Assembly: GCA_015227615.1 (NCBI GenBank)
Contig: JAALGZ010000011.1
Span: 620,001-684,000, forward strand
DNA from: Labyrinthula sp. Ha
Taxonomy: Eukaryota > Sar > Bigyra > Labyrinthulida > Labyrinthulaceae
Reading direction: 5' to 3'
Length of the DNA: 64,000 bases
Shown: piece by piece, positions 41,885-53,755 of the stretch
Position numbering within the stretch: position 1 is the first letter of the stretch
Layout: each line of letters opens with the position of its first letter
The notes under the pieces: generated by a model
The model's database searches: none
What the model was told of the DNA's origin: nothing
What the model saw: only the letters and a program-made list of their open reading frames with translations
Program-made: the position numbers and the translations under genes

Positions 41885-43823
41885 ACAAATCAACAAAACC
41901 TTTGCATGATGTAGTTTGCCTGCTCATTGTGCAATATATTTTTCTCTCTTGCCCATGATCTGTAGCAAGCATTTTCTGTGAGGGGAACTAGTTATAATTC
42001 AAAAGCTAGCGGATCTGGCACTCTTAACTCTTACCTAGATGCTGCAGTAGTCCTACACCATAGAATAGTTCACACTTTTCCAAATATTACCGAACGCGCT
42101 CACGAAAACACAGAATATATGTAACTGGAATTGGCAGTTACATTCTTTCCTCTGATCTACATCAAGTACGACAAATGTTAGTGATTGCTGTAGAACTTTA
42201 GTGGGATGTCTAAATTCCGCTTATACTGTATGCAGGAACCTTTAGGAATGGAGTCTGTTGGAACAAAATTGGTTTCTCTTTCTTTATTCGAAATACGAAA
42301 GGTGTGTATTCTTGAATTCTTGAACTTTATTCAACTTCGACATAATTTAGAATACAATCTCTCTAACCGTAGTCTAGGTCTTATACCAAACTTTCATAAG
42401 TTATCTTGTGTCAGAAAATTAAGCTTACTGAATAGGAAAGCCTATAGCTCTGCGATGTATCTAATGTGCAAGCCTAAGATTATTGCAGTGCTTTGGTGTC
42501 CGAATTGAAGAAGTCTTTGGAAATACAGTTGATGAGGTGGCCTTTGAGGTAAATAAGCTAACTCGAAGTAATATGTTAGCTTTTGTTAACAAACTTAATC
42601 TTTGTACTTTTATGGAGCAGCAACACCGTTACTGACATTAAACATATTAACACTGCACCAGTGAGTGCAATGATCCAGACTCTTTTTGTGGCTCTATCAC
42701 TTATAATAGAAGTTTGAAAAATTACTTGAATGGCAGAATCCTACTAAGGCAAAAAACTAGCAGGAATTCTATGTTCTGAATCCACCAAGAGTCTTGACAT
42801 TTAATACACGACTCGGTCGCAGGGCTAACTCAGCAGAGCTTTCACTCATACTATTACCCAGCGTATACGGTATAAATTTAGTGTTCGCTCATCGCGAAAC
42901 TTAAGGCTCTCACCAACAAGGCAGTCTGAAATAAATGATCCTTCTTAAGAGGAAGTTGATTCTCAACACTCGGACTGGCATATTACAGCCCACCCAAGTT
43001 CAACCACTGGAGGCTATAATACATACAAGCAAGCCGCGATACCTTTAGAGATACTATTGAAAAAGCTTAAATCCTCCTGAAATGTGTTATATTAACCTTT
43101 GAATACCAACGAAAGTGTTACTAACCCTTAGTCTTCATTAGGTTTCTTACATCTCTGATGTGCAGAATGTTAACACCGTGTCGGAAGGATTCAAGTATAT
43201 ACATAATATTTAACTTTGAAAAAACTTAATTCAGCCTGTAGTTTTGGTTAACTTCGTACATAATAGAGCCCATAGGAACGCTCTCTGCAACGTTTTCAAT
43301 GTAATAAATGAAAATACAGTCCTTGTCGACGGGAAGATCCCAGAAAGTAGGCTGCGCTAAAGGAATATCAGAAGAAAATACTAAAAAAAATGCATATGTT
43401 CAAAAATTTCTATAAAACTTTTGCAGATTTTCCTATAAAAAAGCTTTGTTTGCTTGACATTCCTCTGCTATAGAGCTGGTTTTAGATTGGGCCAACGTTA
43501 AACACAGCCTGGGAGTTCTATCCTTGCAAATATTTCCTCTAAGCATTCATATATAAACTAACTGCAATATATCCACAAAAAAGTCGCGTCATATTGCTAA
43601 TCTGAGCGTGGGAAGACTACGTTCAAACTTTAAACTCGAGTTTCCATCCACTTCGTTTTAGATCTCGTTTCCTAAGTCGGGGCAATTTGGTATAACAATA
43701 ATCAATTGCCCAAAATATAGGTATGGAATACTTGCTCCAAAATTGCATGAAGTAAACCGACTGTTCACTGCAGTTAAAATCTAGCAAAATTATTCTGTTT
43801 CCTAAAGGAGAATCACCCAATAT
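41885..43823. other. intergenic with exon-like scraps
   Basis: There is no gene I can defend. Several short open pieces between about 41970 and 42720 read like protein and are bounded by GT/AG. Examples are GSGTLNSYLDAAVVLHHRIV, TGIGSYILSSDLHQVRQMLV and CFGVRIEEVFGNTVDEVAFE; a last piece runs on as a hydrophobic stretch after a 31-bp intron-sized gap. No continuous gene could be built with confidence. It may be an intron-rich gene, a decayed gene, or chance. 42780-43050 is somewhat richer in G+C. Confidence 0.3.
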
Positions 43824-46800
43824 ATGCACTTTCTTCCTCTGCTTTTAACTTTTTTGGCTATAATACCTATATATTTTACATTCACACCGATTGCTGGCAG
43901 CAGTTCTGTACAAAGCACTGGAATAAATGGAGTTGCAGATTTTGGGATTGATATTTTAGCTAAATCTGATCTACGATCAGGAAAAGAAGTACCAAATTCT
44001 TATGCAACAGGTACTAAGCTAGTCAAAATATTTCGGTACAGCCAAATATCTGGAACTTCTTTATCAGATCTCCCATCAGACGAAGCGCTTGAAAGCGTAT
44101 TAGAGCAGGTTAACAGTTTTTATGAGTATAATTCTGGTGGAAAGTTATCCCTCAAATTTGATATACACAAGGAATTTCTAACTGATGACTCATATACTGA
44201 TAAAAACTGCGAAAAATCAGATTGCAATGTAGCAAGAGTTGAGGCACCTGGTGAGTTGCTTCAAGACGACGCTCACAATGTTTATATTTACGAAGACAAA
44301 TGTAGCTGCTTAGGTTTTCGTGGGCTGGGTCAAGTTTTGGGAACTTCATTATGGGTTAATGGTTTCCCTGACTCTATTGTGATTGCCCATGAGCTGGGTC
44401 ATAATTTTGGAAGTGCTCATTCAAATTACTATAGCTCAGAGTATGGAAATTATTTGAGTATGATGGGCGCGGTTTCTATTCAACCATCTTCATCACCTCA
44501 TTTTAGTATACCTATGAAAATACATCTCAAGTGGCTGAGTGAAGAGAAAAATATAAAAACCATCGCAAGAAAAGGTTCGTGCCAATATAGCCAAGACTAT
44601 ATAAAAGAAAATTTTTGCTCTACGCAAACTTGTTCTAAAGCTTCACCATGTACTTTTAAAATTTATGCCCATGATCTTTCTGGGTCCTCTACGAAATATT
44701 CCTCAAGCAAAATTTATGGAGTTCGTGTTGTTTTATTAGATGATCATAATTATTTATTCCTAGAGTATAGAACTTCGAAAGATGGATTGCTTGCCGTTTG
44801 GAGCTACGTTTCAAAATACAAAGAAAGTACAATTAGCGAATTTGGACCCACTCAAATATTTGATTACGTACCCACGACTGATGCAGATGAATCAGACTAT
44901 TTAGGGGATGGGTTTATACCTATTGGTAAATATTGGGTATATGATTTGGATTATATTGGGGCTGTTATATACGTGAAAAAGGTAAGCAAAAAAACTGTTG
45001 TCAGCTCTTCTTATGTTGAGATTGAAGTTTACTTTACTGAAGCCACCGGCCTTGAAACAAACTTTTATTCTTCTGGATCATTACTTAAGAGTTCTTCAGC
45101 CAGCTCTTCATCTAACACGTTGATCGAGGGCAATTCCATTAGCTGTGGAATTGATTTTACCACCACTCTCAAGAAAGGAGAGTATAGGTTATTCGACTTA
45201 AATATGGCTCTTCCAACTGAACTGAATTTTATCAGCTCAGTATCGTGTGAGAACATTGATACAGAATTTTCACAGAACTCCGGTTTCTTTGTATACCCCG
45301 CTTACCCACTGCAGCTGGAGCTTAATGAAGAATTTGATCCTAGGGTTGGGGCACTATATCGTATTCCATTTAGCTGTGGTACTAAAACAAAGTCCATCTC
45401 AATGACTGAATTTGTCTCACCTAAAGAAAATGATGATTTTCCTCCTTATATAAGTTTTTCTAAATCAAACTACGTCTTATTGTACATCAGTGTGTCAGAA
45501 GAAGATTTAGATTTTGAAGTTGATTATAATGTGTCTTTTAAGTTGAGCGAGAACTATGCTTGTTTCTCCAATTGTACAGTTATCAAACTTGAGGATGACA
45601 AAAACCGCTTGAATCAAGTTCCTACTATTTTTTACTTAAACAAAACTAATGCTGATGATGTGCCTTTCTACTCAGATACAAGTTTTCAATATTCTATTTA
45701 CCTTGACACTGAAAGTGAATGGGTTCTGCAAGATAATGAATCTGGTGAAGTACTTTTGGTACAAACATCAGATTTTCCAGATTTTTCGCCTGATTCTCTT
45801 GAATATTATGCTTACCCAAATTTGGTGTCATCCTGGTCGAAGCAGGTCTCATTCTCATGCTTAGAAAGAAAAGTTGTATCTCTTGGTTCTTTAGACGAGA
45901 AAGAGGCTTCACCAGCTAGATTTGAACCTAAGAACCTTATTCGTGAACCAGTGTTTGTAGTTGGTTTATCTTGTTTAATGCTTGGGTGTTCAATTTTTGT
46001 GTTTGGATATGCTCTTGGAAAGTATAACTCAAGCCGATCTAGAGCTTCTCTAGAAACAAAATTGCTAATGAAGAAAAAGGTTGTACTTGAAAAACAAGCA
46101 GCAACTAAGTTTGGTCCCAGCGATGGGTTTCAGACAAAGAAAGGTTTTAATTTAGAACGTACAAGAACGGATCCTGTATATTGCTCTTTTCAGAGTAATA
46201 TATCTGAAGAGTCAACAAATTCACGTACCGCTTTAATTTCCTCCAAGAAGAAGAAGCTGACATCAAGAAACCTTACTGCAAACTCTAATCCTGGTTCCCG
46301 AGATAGCGGGGCTGTTTCGCAAGAAAGAAGACCATTATTTTGCCACTTGCAAAGTGTTTCGACAGATGGGCGCTTTTATAAATATGTTCTCTTCTTTTCC
46401 TACCATGGGGTGAAACATATAAAATTTTCAAACACCATGGCTATGTTTAAAATTAACGACGAAAAAAAAACTAAAGATGTGCAGAAGTTTAAAATAGATA
46501 CTCCCTTTACTGAAGAGGTAACCTCTGGACCAGAAACAGATACTAAAACAAGAGCACTAATGCAATTTATTAAGCTTTCCAGGTTTTATGAGGCAGAGTT
46601 TTACCTTATTGATAGTAAACAAGGGGTGCGAGCTTTCTTTCTTAGGCACAGTGAAGCTAATAAGAAATTGACTTTGAAGAAGTCGTTTCCATTCAAAGTG
46701 GTAGAACTAAAAGAAGGGGTACTAGTTGGAGTTAATTTCGGAATAAGAGAAAGATATTTGGGTTGCTTGGTCAGAACAGATCAAAACACATCAGGAGGTA

Positions 46801-46913
46801 TCGAGTGTAGGGTTGAAGAATTTAAGGCACTTGTTAAGCACAAGGATAGAAAGGAGGCTGTCACCCTGTTTCGGCATCATTTCAAAGAAAATGGAATGGT
46901 TGACACATTCTGA
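43824..46913 (+). CDS. membrane-anchored M11 gametolysin-type metalloprotease
   Basis: A single-exon gene of 1029 codons. A signal peptide (MHFLPLLLTFLAIIPIYFTF) leads a large extracellular part. The zinc site H-E-L-G-H-N-F-G-S-A-H lies at residues 189-199 (ligands H189, H193, H199; base E190), with a MMGA Met-turn near 213 and the following HFSIPMKIHLKWL block. This matches peptidase family M11 (gametolysin). Cys-rich and beta-rich sequence follows to about 700. One membrane helix (about 709-732, VFVVGLSCLMLGCSIFVFGY) then opens into a cytosolic tail of nearly 300 basic, Ser/Thr-rich residues with no domain I recognise. Gametolysins digest cell-wall glycoprotein in green algae and are soluble; a membrane anchor with a long tail is unusual. 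Expected role: shedding or wall remodelling at the surface. Confidence 0.85.
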   Translation: MHFLPLLLTFLAIIPIYFTFTPIAGSSSVQSTGINGVADFGIDILAKSDLRSGKEVPNSYATGTKLVKIFRYSQISGTSLSDLPSDEALESVLEQVNSFYEYNSGGKLSLKFDIHKEFLTDDSYTDKNCEKSDCNVARVEAPGELLQDDAHNVYIYEDKCSCLGFRGLGQVLGTSLWVNGFPDSIVIAHELGHNFGSAHSNYYSSEYGNYLSMMGAVSIQPSSSPHFSIPMKIHLKWLSEEKNIKTIARKGSCQYSQDYIKENFCSTQTCSKASPCTFKIYAHDLSGSSTKYSSSKIYGVRVVLLDDHNYLFLEYRTSKDGLLAVWSYVSKYKESTISEFGPTQIFDYVPTTDADESDYLGDGFIPIGKYWVYDLDYIGAVIYVKKVSKKTVVSSSYVEIEVYFTEATGLETNFYSSGSLLKSSSASSSSNTLIEGNSISCGIDFTTTLKKGEYRLFDLNMALPTELNFISSVSCENIDTEFSQNSGFFVYPAYPLQLELNEEFDPRVGALYRIPFSCGTKTKSISMTEFVSPKENDDFPPYISFSKSNYVLLYISVSEEDLDFEVDYNVSFKLSENYACFSNCTVIKLEDDKNRLNQVPTIFYLNKTNADDVPFYSDTSFQYSIYLDTESEWVLQDNESGEVLLVQTSDFPDFSPDSLEYYAYPNLVSSWSKQVSFSCLERKVVSLGSLDEKEASPARFEPKNLIREPVFVVGLSCLMLGCSIFVFGYALGKYNSSRSRASLETKLLMKKKVVLEKQAATKFGPSDGFQTKKGFNLERTRTDPVYCSFQSNISEESTNSRTALISSKKKKLTSRNLTANSNPGSRDSGAVSQERRPLFCHLQSVSTDGRFYKYVLFFSYHGVKHIKFSNTMAMFKINDEKKTKDVQKFKIDTPFTEEVTSGPETDTKTRALMQFIKLSRFYEAEFYLIDSKQGVRAFFLRHSEANKKLTLKKSFPFKVVELKEGVLVGVNFGIRERYLGCLVRTDQNTSGGIECRVEEFKALVKHKDRKEAVTLFRHHFKENGMVDTF

Positions 46914-49900
46914 CCCTTTTCTAGATGAAATACTTTTATTTGATGGAGTCACTAGTATCATAAAGCATATTTTTTTTCTAATGTTTCTTACATTTGAAAG
47001 TATTACTGTTAGTTGACTACCTTTGTACTGTGTATTGATCAGTGCTCTAATTAGCTTAACGTGGGATAAAATAAACCAAACCATTAGATTATTGTGTAGC
47101 TACTTAATTTGCTTTTTTTGAAAACAGCCTTAATAAGCACTAGTATTCATTTTGGTTTTCTCAAATGACAGGGGGCTTCAACGCTTCTGGTCGGTTTGTT
47201 CAATTTCATAAATTATCTACCCAACTATAGAAGCAGGCACAGATGTACATTGAGGGAAGCTAGACACATTGTGTACTGAAGATTTCTTCCACCATTGTTG
47301 GCCCATGCTTACATTCTATAATTTGAACTCTAGCTAGTACAACTTGCTCAAATGTTTCAAAATGAAGGTCTTTAAAAAAGGCAAATGTCAGCTTATATAG
47401 AAGCGCTGCAAAGATAGAAAATATCAGGACAATTATTGAGAAATAGAATAAGTGTATTATATCCTTAAAGCTATATTTTCTCCTTTTTTGAATAAGTTTC
47501 AAGACTCGTTTGCAATGTTTAATCTGTTTTAAGGCGAAGGAATTCTTATGCTTTTGATACATTTCTTAAAAGTCATTTGCTATCCCGAACTGGTCTTAAT
47601 TGATATAACAAATCTCATCAGTGGTAATGAGTTTGCATTAAATTACTTAGGCCTAATTATAGAAATTACGAAACCAGCTTAAGATTATTTTCTGACTAGA
47701 TTAGATATTGGCATCTTTTCGGTTTGGTAGGTGAAAAATAACTAGTAGCGACACTCACTATTAAATATTTAACTCCAATGGTTTCTTAGCTGCTTGTACT
47801 CTTATCCTTAATTGGCTGGGAAAGCAAAGATCAGTACAGCTGTCTAAGAATCATTATGAAAATATAACTACATGCGTGTAGCCAGGAGTAACAGCACAAT
47901 ACTATACTCAAATGAACCAAGTTGAAGCAAAAAAAATTAATTGAGCGAAAGTGATGACCTGACCCTAAAAAACCCACTCATTTAGCAATTATGAGAAATA
48001 AAATGAAGTAGATTATAATTGTGCTAATCCAAAAAGGTTCTGATCTTCAAAATTCCTTGTTGTTCCAAGAAGAACCAATATTCTCATTAAGTACTATTTT
48101 GAAGAGTTCATCGCTATGTTAAGGGGTAAAAAGATTGGACTGTGTAGTAGGAAAGTGCATGGCCTTAATAGGACACTAAAGATTGTAAATAGATTACTAG
48201 AAAGCTTGATGGCATTTTTAATGAACCAAATTTAACAACAAATACATTAGCAAAAACATAATTAATGATATGTACTTAATTGTTTCACCTCAGAGCTGGC
48301 AAGTCACAACCATCTAGCATCATTAAACTCAACAACATCAACTCAATATCACAGGCAATTGAAAAAGAAACAGCTAGTTCTTATCATTAGGTGTGTCACT
48401 TGAGTTATTCCTCGATGAAAAAATTGTTAATTCTTGTTATCCATTAAATCATATCTTGAAGAATCCAGAAAGCTGATAAACTACTGAAATTGTTTTGAAA
48501 GATGTCTTAGACAACTCCACAGATACTCTTTAATGGATCACATGATTAACTCCTTATATAGTCCAGGGCACGTAGAATACGTTTTTCTAGGGATTGAATT
48601 CATTTAAAAATAAGATGTTTTGTAAAACCGATGACGCTTCTCGAGTTAGGATGTGCTTTATTAATAGTATGGCAATAAAATACGGATAAGTCTTAGTTGT
48701 CAAGGGATTTAAAAAGTACGCTACATGGCCAATGTTCGATAAGTTTCTCAACACTTCCCTGGTTTCACTCAAACTTCCTGGCTGATATATCGGTTTCAGT
48801 AATTCAGGTTAAGTTTTCTCATAACTCTAACCTGAACTTTATTAGAACCTCAACCCAGGTACCAGTGCTTCTTCCCTGATCAATGAAAATATCATAGACT
48901 CGGGCTCCCAAGAAATCCTTTATTTGTAGAAAAACTAACATCATTAAAATAATCAGTTTAAATTATACAATGGTTCATATTAGTAAGACTGTTGATCTAT
49001 TCAAAGTTAAAGTAACCAAAACATATCAACATAATCATACCATACATTTATGCCTTTGATAAAATAGGTTCCTCGTAGAAATGAACTACCCCAATGAATC
49101 CAAAGAAAAATAACAATCAAACTGATTTATACGAAAAATATTTCGTAGAAGTGACTAACAGAATCTAGGAGCTCAATGCCTGTAGTTTATTGTTTAACCA
49201 TACATTTGTTCTAGGTGATTATAGTAACATCCTTCTCCCTGGATATATTTTTGAGTTTTACTAATCGTACGCAATAGACACCTTTATAAATATATTGATA
49301 ATTTATGTAACAATATGTAGTTTGCTTTGTTATTTGATCAAGAACTAAGAAATACTGCTAGCAGAGCTTTACTGAAGCATATAGTTCCTTGGCGAGATGT
49401 TAAATTCCTAGATTTGTCCTTTGTTCACGTATGGTTGGTTTCATCGGGACTTAAATTGCTCCATACTAGCTTTGCTCCTTCTACATTAGGGAGATCCAAA
49501 TAAAGAGCCTGGTAGATATGTTGCTAGTGGAGAAACCTGTAGTAAAATGGAAAGAAGTCGGGAGGTAACCTCGCGAACACCTCTGTTTAGCACTTCTTTG
49601 CCATAGTAAACCAAGGGGTGTTTGATTCTTCTTACATGTAGGCATGCAGAGTAGACCAACAGCCAGAGTTTTCTATGAAAACTAATAAAGAATTCAGTCT
49701 TCTCTACTTTACTATTTTTGTAGAAGACTTGAATAAGAATTACACCAACTATTTTCTGTAATTGAAATAGGGGTAGGCTTCGGGTATCATAAGAATTATT
49801 TGATATTCATGTTGATATTGGTCATCAATAAAAGAATTAAGTGTTTGTTTTCTATGAAATGGTTCTGATTTCGTTCTTATTATCAATTATCAAAATAAAA

Positions 49901-50664
49901 GTGGGCTATACGACACTATTATAAATTGCCGAAAATTTCATGCTTATTTTCTGCACCTCATCAAGAGCTTTAAAAACTGACCACATGACATGGGAATAAT
50001 CTAGGAACAGGGTGTGGCTGGGCCATCTAGCTAACTTGTTGAAGCTTTGCACACGGTGCAAGAAATGGAAAAGTATTTTCTTGGGCATTTCGCCAAGGGT
50101 CTTGTGACGCAGCCTTGTGTTGTTAATTTATTGATTATCAATAATCAATCAAAATGGTTGGGAAGTTAACTGAATCAATCAATAAGAAAAATATGATAAA
50201 CTTAATGTTGATATATTATCAAAAAATAAAATCCTTTCCTGATAAGAATTGACCCTCATAGAATCTGTCAACAATTTGCAAGTTGCATCCTTAACACCAC
50301 ATAGATGTCAGAGAAAAAGGAAAAGTGCTCCATATTGCTTCTCTTAAGAAATGCTCTAAGTTATAGCCTTAGTGAAGAAGTCATTGTGTATGCTAGGGAG
50401 CATCATGATATTGTTCTTTTCTCAAACATAACAACGTGTTACATTGTCTTATATTGTTTTTAATATCCTCGCAAAAGACCAATAAATATATAGTCCTTAA
50501 GCCGTTTCTACACTGCTTATAAAAGGTTTCCCAGCAATAACTTTGGTTCTTCATTTTATTTTCGCACCTTTTTCACTGGATTATATAAAAACTGAACCTG
50601 CCGATAAGCTTGTGCTAGTTTTATCTGATTGTGCTGTTCTGTATTTTCTGGGATTATTCAAAGG
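46914..50664. other. gene-poor stretch, about 3.8 kb
   Basis: AT-rich DNA downstream of the M11 gene and upstream of the first RND paralogue. The only frame worth recording is the small minus-strand one at 47260-47562. No repeats with clear ends and no RNA gene were recognised. Confidence 0.5.
47260..47562 (-). CDS. doubtful small single-TM protein, 100 aa
   Basis: An ATG-started frame of 100 codons. The N-terminus is strongly basic (MYQKHKNSFALKQIKHCKRV), followed by one hydrophobic segment (LFYFSIIVLIFSIFAALLYK) and a mixed hydrophilic end (CKHGPTMVEEIFSTQCV). The basic-then-hydrophobic layout is plausible for a membrane protein, but there is no family match I know, and frames of this length occur by chance here. 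It lies 346 bp beyond the M11 stop, in the opposite direction. Confidence 0.25.
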   Translation of the reverse strand: MYQKHKNSFALKQIKHCKRVLKLIQKRRKYSFKDIIHLFYFSIIVLIFSIFAALLYKLTFAFFKDLHFETFEQVVLARVQIIECKHGPTMVEEIFSTQCV

Positions 50665-50788
50665 AAACACAATGGTGCATTAACAGCGTTTTCATAGTAC
50701 CAAAAATATGAATATTTGGTAATATTATACTCCTTACTCCTAGGAATAAACCCAAACAGGCTCAAATAAAACCAAAAACAAAAAAAAA
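50665..50788 (+). promoter_or_regulatory. upstream region conserved between RND paralogues
   Basis: AAACACAATGGTGCAT (50665-50680) recurs exactly at 62500-62515, in both cases with its last base 109 bp before the A of the start codon. Between it and the ATG the two sequences have kept equal length (124 bp) with patchy similarity, including an AAACC-AAACAG block near the start. This suggests a retained promoter element or transcription start region from the duplication. Confidence 0.55.
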
Positions 50789-53755
50789 ATGAAATTATCA
50801 AGAAAATTTAAAAAGACTTGGATTAAGTCTGTGATTAAAAGGTCTTATCTTCACCTGAGTGTAACCTGGTTTCTTCTGTTCGGTCTATCGTACATTGTCA
50901 TCAGCTCAGACTGGCTAGAAACAGACTCCTACACGAATAGAGATTGGGCAGCACCAGATGCCGAACCGATTGAGCTGTTCGATGCATTGGAATTTGCTCG
51001 TGCAGCTAGTGATGGCGGAACAGTACCTATTACGACAAGGTCGGAGGTTGTGGGATATTCTCTAACCTCATTTCTCTACGAGTGGACTAATCTTGAGGAG
51101 AACTTTGGTGTAGATATATTTACAGCAGAAAATATGAAAGCAATCTGTGAGATAGAGAAGTCTTTTCTAGCTAATAAAAGGTTGCCAGAGCTGTGTATGC
51201 TTAGGGCGGATGCCAATTCTACCACAGGGGAAATCACAGACTGTGATCCTGCGCTGCTTGGTGCAATTAGTGTATTTTTTTATGCGCTAGACGATCTAAC
51301 TTCGCCAGATGAAGAATGTGAACTACTTCCTGAACTGCAAGTTCTCCAAACTAGAAACATATTAATGAGTCAGGCTTCCGGACTAAGATTCTTCGATAGA
51401 GTAAACCAAACACACTCAGTCAGGACGAGATCCAGTTTATTTCTTGGAGGACCCTTAGAGGTTGACGGTACAAAATATGATTTTCCAATTCTTACTCAGA
51501 GGGAAGTTCTGCTAGAGGATGAACAGTGGTTATATTATCAAGCTTACTTACGCGAAGTAAGAGACGATATTATTGCACAAGTAACTTTTGAAGAACAGTA
51601 CTTTCGTTCTGCTTATTTCAATAAGCTTCGATTTGGTGAAGACTTGCAGTTGCAGGTGCGATTTGATTCATATCAGTACAGTTTGGACGAGACAGACTCC
51701 CTTTTAGATGCCGATCTTACATTAGCACTTTTCTCCATTCTCTTTGTCGGACTTTGCATTTATGGAAGGTTACGTTCAGCTGCAATGACTGCTTGTGCAG
51801 TTATGTCAATTATAATATCGATCCCAATTGCCGTATTTTTTTACACAGGACTTCTAGGGATCTCATACTTTCCGTCCTTAAATCTAGCAAGTATATTTTT
51901 AATTCTTGGAATAGGGTGCGACAATATTTTTGTTTTCTATGATGCTTGGACCCAATCTGAAATACTCGCGTTTCATCACACTGGAGAAAGGAAATATAGA
52001 CTTAGTCTTGATCCTGCGGAAGAAACACACGATGGAAAGGCTGATTTCCAAACAAGAATGGAATACACGTTACACCGTGCTGCTTCAAGCATATTTGTTA
52101 CAATGCTGACAACAGTAATTGCCTTCCTCGCTTTGGTTACGAGTCCATTTGCCCCTTTAATTGGTTTCGGAGTTTTTACCGCGCTTACGGTGTTTTTGAA
52201 TTACGTCTGGGTTTATTTAATATATCCACCAATGCTAGTATCCTACATTAGATATTATAAGTTAAATCCTTTGACAAACGATTCACCAGAGATAAAGCCG
52301 GAAGAACAGGCTAAATTAGGTCATGCACCGCAGGTACTTCGAAAATCAAACACAGAAAAAGAAAAGGTTACAGGCAACTTTTTCCATAGGGTCTATGTAC
52401 CATTCTTCACAAACAAAATAGTAGCATGGGGAGCTGTACTTTTTACTTCAACCCTATTTGTCATTTCTGTTATCTTCATGTTGCAGTTGGAGTCTCCAGA
52501 GGAAATGGTAGCTAACTATGCAGAGGGACACATGATGAGGGATATTAGGTCCGACAGTGCGAATCTATTTGCAGGTGTTTCTGAGAACGAATACGTCAGA
52601 ATTTTTATGAGTCTGGGAATTGAGGGTATAGATCGAAGTGAATTTGACTTTATGGATCCAAATGGCTTTCGGGGAACGGCTGTGTTTGATAAAAACTTCG
52701 ATATTGCCCCTTCTGAGAATCAGCAGTTCTTCATCCAAATTTGTACAAGCCTACTGGAGCTGCCTTGCGTTGATGATGATGGTAACAAACTTGCAGCCTG
52801 CTCCTCTCCTGATACCGATCTCGCTGTTTTGGAAGTGGAATGCGTTTTGGAAGACTTCTACCAATTCTATTTTGCAACTCATCCTTCTGAGTTCAGCTCT
52901 GTGCAAGAAGCTAGCGCTTTCCTGCAAGAGCTTGGTGATTCTAACAAGACGCGTTTCCTTGAAGAACTTGAATTTTTTACAACAGAAATAGATGTACGTA
53001 ACGTGATTGGATTCTTTGACTCCACCCTTTCCTTTATGAATATAATTTACACTACAACAGTCAGAGAGAGAATATCCCTCATTGACCAAAGTGAATACTT
53101 TGATATGGTAACTGAATTCAAAGATGAGCTTCGTCGAAATGCACCAGAAGGTCTGCGAGCAATTGAGCACACCTCATTCGATATGGCTGCTGTTGAAGTT
53201 ATTGATGCTATCATCCAGGGTTTGCTGTCGAGTTTATCCCTCTCTCTTCCCTTAGCATTTTTGGTTCTATTGTGTACAACTAATAACCTTATCCTTGCGA
53301 CATATGCCATTGTTAGTATCTTGGCAATCATTTCTCTCGTCATGGGGACAGTATATATTAGAGGATGGCAGATTGATGAAATCTTGAGTATAGTTGGAAC
53401 ACTTGTGGTGGGTTTGTCTGTTGATTACACAATCCATTTGGCTGCCTGTTTCCAAGAGGCTGCGCGTGAAGGTATTACCTCCAGGTTTGGTAGGTTTGAA
53501 GCAGCAGCTGTGAGAATGGGACCAAGTGTGAGCATGGGTGCTATTACAACTGCTGGATCAGTGTCTTTTCTTCTGTTTACACAAATAGCATTTTTCCTTC
53601 GGATTGGTTTTCTGCTTTTGTGCACGGTCATCTATAGCATCCTTTTTGCCCTGACGTTCTTCCTCCCACTCTTACGAGTTCTTGGCCCAGAAGATCAATT
53701 TGGTCAAGTAAAAGAATTCATTTGCGGTTTATTTTCTGGCAGTAGAACAAGTTAG
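50789..53755 (+). CDS. 12-TM RND/Patched-Dispatched family protein (copy 1)
   Basis: A single-exon gene of 988 codons with the full RND plan: TM1 (about 20-40), a large first ectodomain, TM2-6 (sterol-sensing-domain-like, about 310-500), TM7, a second ectodomain and TM8-12. The TM4 motif G-I-G-C-D-N-I-F-V-F-Y-D-A-W corresponds to the GxxxDD of Patched/Dispatched, with Asn in place of the second Asp. TM10 has G-L-S-V-D-Y-T-I-H. These Asp residues carry the ion that powers transport in the family. Eukaryotic members move lipids, sterols or lipid-modified proteins across membranes; the cargo here is unknown. Both ectodomains are acidic with paired Cys. A tandem paralogue starts 8.9 kb downstream on the same strand. 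Confidence 0.9.
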   Translation: MKLSRKFKKTWIKSVIKRSYLHLSVTWFLLFGLSYIVISSDWLETDSYTNRDWAAPDAEPIELFDALEFARAASDGGTVPITTRSEVVGYSLTSFLYEWTNLEENFGVDIFTAENMKAICEIEKSFLANKRLPELCMLRADANSTTGEITDCDPALLGAISVFFYALDDLTSPDEECELLPELQVLQTRNILMSQASGLRFFDRVNQTHSVRTRSSLFLGGPLEVDGTKYDFPILTQREVLLEDEQWLYYQAYLREVRDDIIAQVTFEEQYFRSAYFNKLRFGEDLQLQVRFDSYQYSLDETDSLLDADLTLALFSILFVGLCIYGRLRSAAMTACAVMSIIISIPIAVFFYTGLLGISYFPSLNLASIFLILGIGCDNIFVFYDAWTQSEILAFHHTGERKYRLSLDPAEETHDGKADFQTRMEYTLHRAASSIFVTMLTTVIAFLALVTSPFAPLIGFGVFTALTVFLNYVWVYLIYPPMLVSYIRYYKLNPLTNDSPEIKPEEQAKLGHAPQVLRKSNTEKEKVTGNFFHRVYVPFFTNKIVAWGAVLFTSTLFVISVIFMLQLESPEEMVANYAEGHMMRDIRSDSANLFAGVSENEYVRIFMSLGIEGIDRSEFDFMDPNGFRGTAVFDKNFDIAPSENQQFFIQICTSLLELPCVDDDGNKLAACSSPDTDLAVLEVECVLEDFYQFYFATHPSEFSSVQEASAFLQELGDSNKTRFLEELEFFTTEIDVRNVIGFFDSTLSFMNIIYTTTVRERISLIDQSEYFDMVTEFKDELRRNAPEGLRAIEHTSFDMAAVEVIDAIIQGLLSSLSLSLPLAFLVLLCTTNNLILATYAIVSILAIISLVMGTVYIRGWQIDEILSIVGTLVVGLSVDYTIHLAACFQEAAREGITSRFGRFEAAAVRMGPSVSMGAITTAGSVSFLLFTQIAFFLRIGFLLLCTVIYSILFALTFFLPLLRVLGPEDQFGQVKEFICGLFSGSRTS

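Noticed and set aside
42206-42508. 100-codon plus-strand frame starting MSKFRLYCMQ
   Set aside because: It overlaps exon-like scraps in other frames and shows no family resemblance. It is unlikely to be the coding frame if a gene is here at all.
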